From JBOHBN01 sp050698355 (GTDB lineage: Bacteria > Actinomycetota > Actinomycetes > Streptosporangiales > WHST01): a stretch of 5,376 nucleotides of DNA. The notes beneath the pieces were generated by a model. The model was given only the letters and a program-made list of their open reading frames with translations. It searched no databases and was not told where the DNA came from. Below are positions 1 through 5,376 of the stretch, piece after piece. The first letter of the stretch is position 1. Each line of letters starts with the position of its first letter. The translations under genes and the position numbers were made by a program. The stretch covers positions 1 to 5,376 of the forward strand of contig JBOHBN010000386.1 of the NCBI GenBank assembly GCA_050698355.1. Direction: 5' to 3'.

Positions 1-2
1 GG

Positions 3-146
3 CTACTCATCCCCCAACACTATTTCGCCGACGAGACCGTACGCCGAGCCACCTTCGGCTACCGGCACGACATCCGCGCCCGCCGGCAACAACGCGACGG
101 CGGTGACCCGTACCAGGACCGTACGAACGACCGGCGACGAACATGA
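3..146 (+). CDS. C-terminal end of an unrecognised protein (5' truncated by window edge)
   Basis: The frame starting at base 3 is open from the window edge to a TGA at 144-146, giving 47 codons. Third positions are mostly G or C, as expected for a real gene in this genome. The visible tail includes YFADETVRRATFGYRHD and then a very basic, polar stretch rich in Arg, Asp and Gln, which looks like a disordered C-terminus. I do not recognise the family and assign no function. The gene lies on the same strand as the AraC-type regulator, 33 bases upstream of it and in the same frame, separated only by this TGA. The -35 element proposed for the regulator overlaps this stop codon, so the two genes may be transcribed separately. 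The reading frame is fairly safe; the identity is unknown. Confidence 0.6.
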   Translation, partial: LLIPQHYFADETVRRATFGYRHDIRARRQQRDGGDPYQDRTNDRRRT

Positions 147-171
147 CCGCGTAGCGCGCACGCACTACAGT
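143..171 (+). promoter_or_regulatory. Putative sigma70-type promoter of the AraC-type regulator (leaderless)
   Basis: ATGACC at 143-148 matches the TTGACA -35 consensus at four of six positions. TACAGT at 166-171 matches the TATAAT -10 consensus at four of six positions, including the TA...T frame favoured in actinobacteria. The spacer is exactly 17 bases. Transcription would begin about 7-9 bases after the -10, at or next to the GTG at 180. This agrees with the lack of any Shine-Dalgarno sequence before that GTG. The -35 element overlaps the TGA of the upstream gene. It is a sequence-pattern prediction only. Confidence 0.45.
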
Positions 172-179
172 GCCACAAC

Positions 180-1196
180 GTGTCCACGCAGACGGTGCCC
201 ATCCACTTCGTGCACCAGTTGCAACGCAGCGCCGAACGCCGCGGCCTCGACGTGGCCCCACTGCTGCGCGACGCGGGCATCCCGGCCGACATCGCGCGGC
301 AACCACGCGCCCGCGTCACCGTGGAACAAGCGGCCAAGGTCACCCAGGCACTGTGGCGGCTCACCCGGGACGAGCTGTTCGGGCTGGGCCCACCCATCCC
401 GCTGGGCACGTTCCAGCTGATCGCGCTGGCGATCATCCACTCCCCCGACCTGCGCACCGTGGCGACACGCCTTGACGACGCCACCAAAGTGCTTCCCGGC
501 GTTCCCCGCTTCCGCGTGGACGTGGGACAGGACACGACCCGCATCGAGATCGACGTCAGCCGGCTCGACGACCCGGAACACCTCGGAACCGAACTCCTGA
601 TCGCCTTCGCCCACCGGCTCCTCGGATGGCTGATCGGGCGGCGGGTCGCGCTGCGGACGGTCGATCTGCCCTACCCAGCACCACCCTATGCCGCCGACTA
701 CGAGGGCACCTACGGCCGGACGCCGAGCTTCGACGCCGGCCATGCGGCGATCGCCTTCGACACCGCGTTGCTGGACGCCCCGGTCGTGCGGGACGAGGAC
801 GACCTGCGGCGCTTCCTCTCCGACCAGCCCGCAGTCTGGTACACCACCCGGGACTACGGCTCCACCACCGCCGACCGCGTCCGCAAGATCCTCGAGCGCG
901 GCCTGAGCGGCGAGTGGCCCACCTCCGAGGAGATCGCCGGCCGGTTGTCCGTGAGCGTGCAGCACCTGCGGCGACTGCTGCGCGAGCACGACACCTCGGT
1001 CAGCCGGATCCGCGAGGAGATCCTGCGCGACGGGGCCATCCCCAGCCTGACCCGCGGCGACGAACCCGTCGACGAGCTCGCGGTAAGGCTCGGTTTCTCC
1101 GAGGCCAGCGCCTTTCGCCGCGCGTTCCGCCGCTGGACGGGCAGCCCACCCGGCGCCTACCGGATGGGAGGCGGGCCCGGATCCTCGCCGGAGTGA
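180..1196 (+). CDS. AraC/XylS-family transcriptional regulator with AraC-type ligand-binding N-terminal domain
   Basis: This is a 338-residue DNA-binding regulator of the AraC family, of the subgroup with an arabinose-binding-type N-terminal domain (roughly residues 15-205). That subgroup includes M. tuberculosis VirS and Pseudomonas OruR, and its members usually sense small metabolites or fatty compounds. The C-terminal DNA-binding domain (about 230-328) has two helix-turn-helix units. The first is around TSEEIAGRLSVSVQHLRRLL (249-267). The second is the family signature GFSEASAFRRAFRRWTGSPP (305-324) followed by GAYR. The length is normal for the family. The GTG at 180 is the only sensible start because an in-frame TGA lies at 144-146. 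No Shine-Dalgarno is visible, but a promoter ending 8 bases upstream suggests leaderless translation. The 3' end overlaps the converging hydrolase gene by 40 bases. Its position beside the lipid-metabolism cluster makes it the likely regulator of that cluster, which is inference. Ligand and operator are unknown. Confidence 0.93.
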   Translation: MSTQTVPIHFVHQLQRSAERRGLDVAPLLRDAGIPADIARQPRARVTVEQAAKVTQALWRLTRDELFGLGPPIPLGTFQLIALAIIHSPDLRTVATRLDDATKVLPGVPRFRVDVGQDTTRIEIDVSRLDDPEHLGTELLIAFAHRLLGWLIGRRVALRTVDLPYPAPPYAADYEGTYGRTPSFDAGHAAIAFDTALLDAPVVRDEDDLRRFLSDQPAVWYTTRDYGSTTADRVRKILERGLSGEWPTSEEIAGRLSVSVQHLRRLLREHDTSVSRIREEILRDGAIPSLTRGDEPVDELAVRLGFSEASAFRRAFRRWTGSPPGAYRMGGGPGSSPE

Positions 1197-2134
1197 GGGG
1201 ACCGCGCCACCCGCCCGACACCCAGTGCGCCGGAGACGACGTCGGCGAGTATCGCGTTGACCTGTTCCGGCCGCTCGCACTGCACCATGTGCCCGCTGCC
1301 GCCGAGCGTGATCATCTCGGCCCCGGGAGTCCCCTCGGCGACCGCGAGCGTGGCCTGCCGCGGGACCAGCCGGTCGTGCGACCCTGCGAGCACCACGATG
1401 CGTGCCTTGCCGAGCGCCGGCAGCCCGCCGGTCTCGGCGAAGGCCAACACCGGGACCATGCAGCCGGCGAGCAGGCCGACGGGGTTCGCCGCGATCGTCT
1501 CCCCGGTCCGCCGCCAGGCCTCCGCGACCGGGTGCGGCCCGTACGCGAGCCGCCCGGCCCACACCCGGACCCGGCGGGAGGGGATGGTCCTGCGCGACCG
1601 GCCCGACAGGGCCAGCAGGCCGGGCACGAGCCGGTGCAACGCCAGGGCCACCCGCCGCGGCAAGCCCAGCGTGACCATGTCTCCGCGCAGCGGCGTGGCC
1701 ATCAAGACGCCGGCCACGACCCGCGTGCCGAACAGCGCGGGAGCCACCGCCCCCAATGCCTGGATCGTGAGCGCGCCCATCGAATGCCCCACCAGCACCA
1801 CGGGCCCAGCAGGCGCCGTGACGGTGATGACGTCGGCGAGATCGTGGGCCAGCTGGGTAACGCCGACCGGCCCGGCGGGGCCTGGTTCCGAACGCCCGAA
1901 CCCCCGGTGGTCGTAGAACACCCGCCGCACCTCGCACCCGGGCGGCACGGCCCGCTGCTCGTGCCAGCAGTCGACGTCCAGCGCGAAACCATGGACGAAG
2001 ATCACCGTCAGACGCGGGTCGTCCGTGCCGTCGACCTCGACGTGCAGGGCGGTGCCGTCCCTGGTGATCACCCTGTTCGTGTCAGCCGCGCAAGTCCCCG
2101 ACGTCCCAGGTTCCCCGCCGGTCGAGAGCGCCAC
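1157..2134 (-). CDS. Alpha/beta-fold hydrolase
   Basis: This 325-residue soluble serine hydrolase has the alpha/beta-hydrolase fold. Visible landmarks are the oxyanion-hole strand VIFVHGF (44-50), DHRGFGRS (75-82), the nucleophile elbow GHSMG (116-120) with Ser118, the acid Asp254 in GSHDRLVP, and His282 in GSGHMVQCERPE. The Ser118-Asp254-His282 triad is therefore complete. A variable cap region lies between about 145 and 230. An esterase, lipase or thioesterase is more likely than an epoxide hydrolase or dehalogenase, which use an Asp nucleophile; the substrate cannot be read from sequence. The GTG at 2134 lies one base after the TGA of the SDR gene, so translation is probably coupled to it. 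A weak alternative GTG at 2071 (residue 22) would sit just before the first core strand. The last ~24 residues, rich in Pro and Gly, extend past the expected fold end and are encoded opposite the regulator's 3' end. Confidence 0.9.
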   Translation of the reverse strand: MALSTGGEPGTSGTCAADTNRVITRDGTALHVEVDGTDDPRLTVIFVHGFALDVDCWHEQRAVPPGCEVRRVFYDHRGFGRSEPGPAGPVGVTQLAHDLADVITVTAPAGPVVLVGHSMGALTIQALGAVAPALFGTRVVAGVLMATPLRGDMVTLGLPRRVALALHRLVPGLLALSGRSRRTIPSRRVRVWAGRLAYGPHPVAEAWRRTGETIAANPVGLLAGCMVPVLAFAETGGLPALGKARIVVLAGSHDRLVPRQATLAVAEGTPGAEMITLGGSGHMVQCERPEQVNAILADVVSGALGVGRVARSPHSGEDPGPPPIR

Positions 2135-2135
2135 C

Positions 2136-3008
2136 TCAGTCGGCCTGCCCGGCCACCCGCCGGTGATAGGCCTCCCGCATCTCCGGGTCGGCGCCGGTCA
2201 CCGCGGCGTCGAGGTTCAGGGCGCGCTCCACGCCCAACCGCCACCGGCCCGGCAGGAGCGACATGACCTTGAGTGCGGTGCCGAACGAGCGGGGTACGAC
2301 GACCCGGTCGCGACGCCCGGACACTCCGGCGACGACGGCGTCCGCGACGTCTTCGGGATCGGCCATGGTCAGCCGTTCGGCCCAGCCGGGAACCTTGAGG
2401 CCCGCCGACAGTTCGGTACGGATCACACCGGGCAACACCGTGGTCACCTCCACGTGATGCTCGCGCAGCTCCCGGTACAAGGCTTCGGTGAACCCGACGA
2501 CGAAGTGTTTGGTGCCGCAGTAGGTGGCCAGCCCCGCCTGTCCCATCGCCCCGGCGAGCGAGGCGATGTTCACGAGGTGCCCGCTGCCCCGCGCGGCGAA
2601 CCGGGCGGCGGCCAGCCTCGACCCGTTGAGCACGCCCGTCACGTTGACCGCCAGCATCCGTTCGGTCATCGCGTGGTCTTCGTCGAGATAGCGGCCGGTT
2701 GGCATGATCCCGGCGTTGTTCACAAGCACGTCCACGGGACCCAGCCGGGCTTCCGCGTTGTCGAGGAAGTCGGCGAATGAGCCGGCATCGGTGACATCCA
2801 ACCCGAACCCGGCGACTCGCGCACCGGGCCGCGCCGCGAGTTCCGTGGCGGTATCGGCCACCATCTCGGTGTCCAGGTCGCCGATCGCGACCGTCGCGCC
2901 GCTGGACACGAACGCTGCTGCCGTGGCCTTGCCGATCCCGCGTGCACCTCCGGTGATCGCAACCACCCTGCCGGCCAGGTCGGCCCGGCTCGTGCGCGTG
3001 CGTACCAT
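2136..3008 (-). CDS. Short-chain dehydrogenase/reductase (classical SDR, probably NAD(H)-dependent)
   Basis: This 290-residue Rossmann-fold oxidoreductase interconverts a hydroxyl and a carbonyl group. The cofactor motif TGGARGIG (19-26), NNAG (97-100), Asn122, catalytic Ser150 (in NIASLAG) and the Tyr163-x-x-x-Lys167 pair (YCGTK) give a complete classical SDR active site. Asp44 at the end of the second strand (AIGDLD) is the residue that usually favours NAD over NADP. The C-terminal ~50 residues are longer than in a minimal 250-residue SDR and contain a hydrophobic, basic segment (SFGTALKVMSLLPGRWRLG), which might contact membrane or a lipophilic substrate. The overall style resembles the mycobacterial SDR group that includes Rv3085; this comparison is from memory. 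The ATG at 3008 has a good Shine-Dalgarno. The gene lies 48 bases after the ligase stop and one base before the hydrolase start, so it is most likely the middle gene of an operon. The substrate is unknown. Confidence 0.93.
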   Translation of the reverse strand: MVRTRTSRADLAGRVVAITGGARGIGKATAAAFVSSGATVAIGDLDTEMVADTATELAARPGARVAGFGLDVTDAGSFADFLDNAEARLGPVDVLVNNAGIMPTGRYLDEDHAMTERMLAVNVTGVLNGSRLAAARFAARGSGHLVNIASLAGAMGQAGLATYCGTKHFVVGFTEALYRELREHHVEVTTVLPGVIRTELSAGLKVPGWAERLTMADPEDVADAVVAGVSGRRDRVVVPRSFGTALKVMSLLPGRWRLGVERALNLDAAVTGADPEMREAYHRRVAGQAD

Positions 3009-3012
3009 TACT

Positions 3013-3019
3013 CTCCCTC
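3013..3019 (-). promoter_or_regulatory. Ribosome binding site of the SDR gene
   Basis: On the - strand GAGGGAG (3019-3013) lies four bases before the ATG at 3008. It fixes that start and shows the SDR can be initiated independently of the ligase stop 48 bases upstream. Confidence 0.7.
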
Positions 3020-3025
3020 GCGTTC

Positions 3026-3055
3026 CCGGTTACCGGTACCGGCCACAGTGATCAC
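3026..3055. repeat. Clustered short palindromes in the ligase-SDR spacer
   Basis: The 48-base spacer contains a stuttered repeat, CCGGTTA-CCGGTA-CCGG (3026-3042), whose right part CCGGTACCGG (3033-3042) is a perfect 10-base palindrome. Five bases further on is a second perfect palindrome, GTGATCAC (3048-3055), which abuts the ligase stop codon. They could be a small operator or a weak RNA hairpin between the two cistrons. There is no T-run, so this is not a standard terminator. The function is unknown and short GC-rich palindromes are common at this base composition. Confidence 0.35.
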
Positions 3056-3056
3056 G

Positions 3057-4883
3057 TCAACTCCGCGATTCGCTGTAGGCGTCGTAGAGCGCGTCGATCT
3101 CCGCGGCGTACTTCTTCGCGATCGGTGCGCGTTTGAGCTTCATCGTCGGGGTCAGCTCGTCGCCACCGGGATCCCAGTGCACCGGCAGCAGCGTGAAGTC
3201 CTTGACTTGCTCGACCCGCGACAGCTGCGCGTTCGCCTGCCGCACGGCTGCGGCGACAGCCCCGTTCACCTGGGGATCAGCGGCCAGCACGGCGGGATCG
3301 GCGGCCAGGCCGCGCTCGGCGACGAAGGCGCCGACCGCGTCGGCGTCGAGGGTGATCAGGGTTACCACGTAGGGCCGCCGGTCACCGATAGCCACAACCG
3401 AGCCGATCAGCGGGCAGGCGACCTTCACCGTGTCCTCGATATTGGTAGGGGACATGTTCTTGCCGGCCGCGTTGATGATCAGTTCTTTCTTGCGGTCCAC
3501 GATGGACACGTAACCCTCGTCGTCGATGGTGGCGAGGTCGCCGGTGTGCAGCCAGCCGTCCGCATCGACGGTCTCGGCGGTACCGGTGGGATCGTTGCGG
3601 TAGCCCTTCATCACGGCGGCGCTGCGCACCAGCAATTCGCCGTCGTCGGCGATCCGGGCCTCGACCCCGTACATGGGCTTACCGACGGAACCCGGCCTGA
3701 CCGCGTCCCGTGGGTTCAGCGTGCCGTGCACAGAGGATTCCGTCATCGCCCAGCCCTCGCACACCGGGATGCCGACGCTCATCAGGAACTGCAGCGCCTC
3801 TACGGCCACCGGTGCGGAACCGGAGACCGCAACGGCGCACCGGTCGAGTCCGAGCTTGGCTCGTATGCGGGACAGCACCAGACGATCGGCGAGTGCGTGC
3901 CGGATACGCAACCACGGCGGCACCGTCCGGCGCGCGGTTTCGCACCGTACCCTCGCCAGGCCGACGTCGAGCGCCCAGCGCGCCAGCACGCCGGTAAGGC
4001 CGCGCCGCGCGGCGAGGTCCCGCTCGATGCCCGCCTTGAGCTTGTACCAGATCGCGGGCACACCGAGAAACGCTGTCGGGCGAACCTCGGGCAGCACGGA
4101 CACGATGGATTTCAGGTCTGCGACGCAGGTCGTGGTACCTGCCACGGCGATCGGCAGGTAGTGGGCGAAGTACCGGTTGGCGAGGTGCGCGTCCGGCAGG
4201 TACGAGATCACGCGGCCGTGCCGGGCCGAGTCGAAGATCGCAGGAGTCTCCAGCGCGGCACCCATGCTGAACACGATGTTCGCGTGAGTGATCTCCACGC
4301 CTTTGGGCGGGCCGGTGGTACCGGATGTGTAGATCAACGTGACGAGGTCGCCCGGCTCTACCGCGCGCCATGCGGCGTCGAAGTCGAATCCGGAGTCGCC
4401 GGCGGCCTCCAGTTCCGCCAGCGTCGTCACGCTCTCGTCGAGTTCCGCGCCCGCGTCCAGGCACACGATCCGCTCGACGGCGCTGCCCGCGGCAGCGGCC
4501 CGGATCCGGGTTAGGAACTGGTGCTCACAGACCACAACCCGGTTCCCGGCGTTGCGGAAGAGGTAGGAAATCTGCTCGGCCGGGTTGGTGTTGTACACCG
4601 AGAACGGAACCGCCCCGAGGTGGAACGCTGCGGTGTCGACGAGGTGGAATTCCGGGCGGTTGGTCAGCATCAGCGCCACCGTGTCGCCGCGCCCCACGCC
4701 GAGCGCGGGAATGCCCGCCGCGACAGACCGGACCCTCCGGCCGTACTCTCGCCAGGTCAGCCGCACCGCACCGTCGGAATCCCGCAACGCCACGCCGTCC
4801 GGGCAGGCTTCGACGGTGCGCTGGAAGAGCTCGCAGACACTGCTCGCCTGCCGGATACCACGGGGGTCGAGCTGTTCGCTCAC
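3057..4883 (-). CDS. Long-chain fatty acyl-CoA ligase (AMP-forming), FadD15-like
   Basis: This 608-residue cytosolic member of the ANL superfamily activates a carboxylic acid with ATP to an acyl-adenylate and then to the CoA thioester. Motifs in order are the P-loop LIYTSGTTGPPKG (183-195), GWAMTESS (377-384), GWLHTGDL (443-450) with the ribose-binding Asp449, the hinge DRKKELIINAAGKNMSP (463-479), and the C-terminal LTPTMKLKR (577-585), where Lys582 aligns with the adenylation lysine. The LTPTxKLKR ending and the ~600-residue length fit the long-chain ACSL/FadD15 type more than the ~500-residue FadD13 type. No signal peptide or membrane segment is seen. The open frame continues upstream to a GTG at 5045, but GTG at 4883 is preferred: AGGAGG lies eight bases before it, and the extra upstream residues have lower third-position GC and no family match. 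The exact substrate and chain length are not readable. It is the first complete gene of the putative operon with the SDR and hydrolase. Confidence 0.93.
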   Translation of the reverse strand: MSEQLDPRGIRQASSVCELFQRTVEACPDGVALRDSDGAVRLTWREYGRRVRSVAAGIPALGVGRGDTVALMLTNRPEFHLVDTAAFHLGAVPFSVYNTNPAEQISYLFRNAGNRVVVCEHQFLTRIRAAAAGSAVERIVCLDAGAELDESVTTLAELEAAGDSGFDFDAAWRAVEPGDLVTLIYTSGTTGPPKGVEITHANIVFSMGAALETPAIFDSARHGRVISYLPDAHLANRYFAHYLPIAVAGTTTCVADLKSIVSVLPEVRPTAFLGVPAIWYKLKAGIERDLAARRGLTGVLARWALDVGLARVRCETARRTVPPWLRIRHALADRLVLSRIRAKLGLDRCAVAVSGSAPVAVEALQFLMSVGIPVCEGWAMTESSVHGTLNPRDAVRPGSVGKPMYGVEARIADDGELLVRSAAVMKGYRNDPTGTAETVDADGWLHTGDLATIDDEGYVSIVDRKKELIINAAGKNMSPTNIEDTVKVACPLIGSVVAIGDRRPYVVTLITLDADAVGAFVAERGLAADPAVLAADPQVNGAVAAAVRQANAQLSRVEQVKDFTLLPVHWDPGGDELTPTMKLKRAPIAKKYAAEIDALYDAYSESRS

Positions 4884-5092
4884 GCCTGCTCCCTCCTGCT
4901 GAACCCAGCGACCTTCACGTCGCGGTCGCCGCCGACATAGACGTCGAACGCAGGAAGGCAGGGCATACCCAGCCCAGCCGGCCTTCCATACCTCCCGACC
5001 GGCGCGTTGCTGCTCGGCAGCCGCCCGACGCCTGCGATCCACCACCTCGCGTTCCGCCCTCGTGTCCTGCTCTCACAGCGGCCGGCAACCAC
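4880..5092 (-). CDS. Doubtful small ORF ending across the ligase start (small gene or remnant)
   Basis: A 70-codon frame from GTG at 5092 ends in a TGA (4882-4880) that overlaps the ligase GTG as GTGA, the classic coupled arrangement. Its last 23 codons (4951-4880, ending VYVGGDRDVKVAGFSRREQA) look coding, with 21 of 23 third positions G or C. The upstream part is less convincing: roughly three quarters of third positions are G or C, about the same as in the competing ligase frame. That other frame reads EQDTRAEREVVDRRRR and then a charged helix-like stretch from 5072. This could reflect a genuine small protein, a gene broken by a frameshift near 4955, or chance. No Shine-Dalgarno is seen before 5092. 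I recognise no family. Confidence 0.25.
   Translation of the reverse strand: MVAGRCESRTRGRNARWWIAGVGRLPSSNAPVGRYGRPAGLGMPCLPAFDVYVGGDRDVKVAGFSRREQA
4892..4897 (-). promoter_or_regulatory. Ribosome binding site that decides the ligase start
   Basis: A perfect AGGAGG on the - strand, eight bases before the GTG at 4883. It overrules the longer in-frame start at 5045 and gives a 608-residue rather than a 662-residue protein. Confidence 0.8.
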
Positions 5093-5287
5093 ATCATCGA
5101 GTCTGCGCGACGGGACCGCCGGGAATCCATGACCTGTACGCGCCTCGTATGTGACCCTGGCGCGCAGGTCCGGCCGGGGTCGAACAGCGTGGATCCGCTA
5201 CGACGACATGAAGGGAACGCCGCACCGGGGTATGAACGCGCTGCGTTTCGTGGCCCGCGCCGGCGCCGAAACAACGACTCACCGAAC

Positions 5288-5317
5288 GCTTTCCGTAGTC
5301 AATCGATGTCCGAAAGC
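5288..5317. repeat. Small interrupted dyad downstream of the right-edge gene
   Basis: GCTTTC at 5288-5293 pairs with GAAAGC at 5312-5317 around an 18-base loop containing ATCGAT. It begins just after the stop of the right-edge - strand gene. The stem is only six pairs and there is no T-run, so it is at best a weak terminator or a protein-binding dyad. It may be chance. Confidence 0.2.
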
Positions 5318-5320
5318 CCC

Positions 5321-5376
5321 TCAGCCGGCAGCGGCCTCCCGATACGGGGTCAGGTCCATTCCCGGGTAGCGAGCGC
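5321..5376 (-). CDS. C-terminal end of an unrecognised protein (5' part beyond window)
   Basis: On the - strand the window edge enters a frame reading ARYPGMDLTPYREAAAG and ending in TGA at 5323-5321. Only 17 residues are visible. Most third positions are G or C and the sequence reads like a natural C-terminus, but the fragment is too short to name. It has the same orientation as the ligase operon and ends 437 bases upstream of the ligase start. Confidence 0.45.
   Translation of the reverse strand, partial: ARYPGMDLTPYREAAAG

Larger units (their letters stand above)
4884..5320. other. 437-base region without a convincing gene; probable operon leader/promoter region
   Basis: Apart from the doubtful small frame described separately, I see no complete gene here. 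Frames on both strands are open for 60-120 codons, but none shows the strong third-position GC bias or recognisable motifs of the neighbouring genes. If the right-edge gene is not cotranscribed with the ligase, the promoter for the ligase-SDR-hydrolase operon should lie here on the - strand. I could not find a -35/-10 pair with correct spacing. A TTGACT (5302-5297) has no matching -10 element 16-18 bases downstream. Confidence 0.5.

Noticed and set aside
144..146. Possible readthrough fusion of the upstream fragment to the regulator, since only one in-frame TGA separates them
   Set aside because: The regulator has a normal family length from GTG 180 and its own promoter-like sequence; frame identity has a one in three chance of occurring at random.
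165..1937. A 590-codon open frame on the - strand antisense to the regulator and running into the hydrolase in another frame
   Set aside because: Its product is an Arg/Gly/Ala-rich string without motifs, and both regions are fully explained by genes with intact catalytic or DNA-binding motifs. Long shadow frames are expected at this GC content.
626..2266. A 546-codon open frame on the + strand across regulator, hydrolase and SDR
   Set aside because: Low-complexity Arg/Pro/Ala-rich translation, no start signal, and it crosses three well-supported genes.
3032..3060. TTGACG (3060-3055, - strand) as the -35 of a separate SDR promoter
   Set aside because: It is formed by the ligase stop codon context, and no TANNNT -10 element occurs 16-19 bases downstream.
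3048..4514. A 488-codon + strand frame antisense to the acyl-CoA ligase
   Set aside because: It mirrors the ligase codons; the His/Gly/Val/Arg-rich product has no family features, whereas the opposite strand carries every ANL motif.
4884..5045. N-terminal extension of the ligase from GTG 5045 (662 residues)
   Set aside because: The extra 54 residues lack the family's features and have weaker third-position GC, while a perfect AGGAGG stands eight bases before GTG 4883.
5257..5266. Perfect palindrome GCGCCGGCGC
   Set aside because: Pure G/C palindromes of this size are common by chance in such GC-rich DNA, and there is no T-run to make a terminator.
5151..5369. A 72-codon + strand frame at the right edge
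   Set aside because: No ribosome binding site, no recognised motif, and it overlaps the better-looking C-terminus on the - strand.

Overview
The window is 5.4 kb of GC-rich DNA. Its real genes have third codon positions that are almost always G or C, GTG starts are common, and the proteins look actinobacterial. A mycolic-acid-type or Pseudonocardiales-like actinomycete (Mycobacterium, Nocardia, Amycolatopsis and relatives) is a reasonable guess. That guess comes from base composition and protein style only; no phylogenetic marker is present.

Layout. On the + strand, the last 47 codons of an unrecognised gene (3-146) are followed after 33 bases by a complete AraC/XylS-type regulator with an AraC ligand-binding-type N-terminal domain (180-1196). 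The regulator has a recognisable promoter whose spacing predicts a leaderless or nearly leaderless mRNA. Converging on it from the - strand is a three-gene cluster. In order of transcription it encodes a long-chain fatty acyl-CoA ligase (4883-3057), a classical short-chain dehydrogenase/reductase (3008-2136) and an alpha/beta-hydrolase (2134-1157). The ligase-SDR spacer is 48 bases and the SDR-hydrolase gap is one base, so the three are probably one operon. The hydrolase and regulator genes overlap tail to tail by 40 bases.

Upstream of the ligase, 4884-5320 has no convincing gene. It holds a short reading frame whose TGA overlaps the ligase GTG, which is either a small coupled gene or the remnant of a broken one. 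At the right edge (5321-5376) the last 17 codons of another - strand gene run out of the window.

Working model. The ligase activates a fatty or other carboxylic acid as its CoA thioester. The SDR oxidises or reduces a hydroxyl/carbonyl group on a lipophilic substrate using NAD(H). The hydrolase cleaves an ester or related bond. The AraC-type protein is the obvious candidate regulator. The gene content is reminiscent of the virS-mymA region of Mycobacterium tuberculosis (AraC-type VirS, a hydrolase, an SDR and a FadD), but the orientation differs and the ligase and hydrolase appear to be of other subtypes, so this is an analogy, not a claim of orthology. I found no CRISPR array, tRNA, rRNA, insertion sequence or phage signature, and no clear sign of a novel system.
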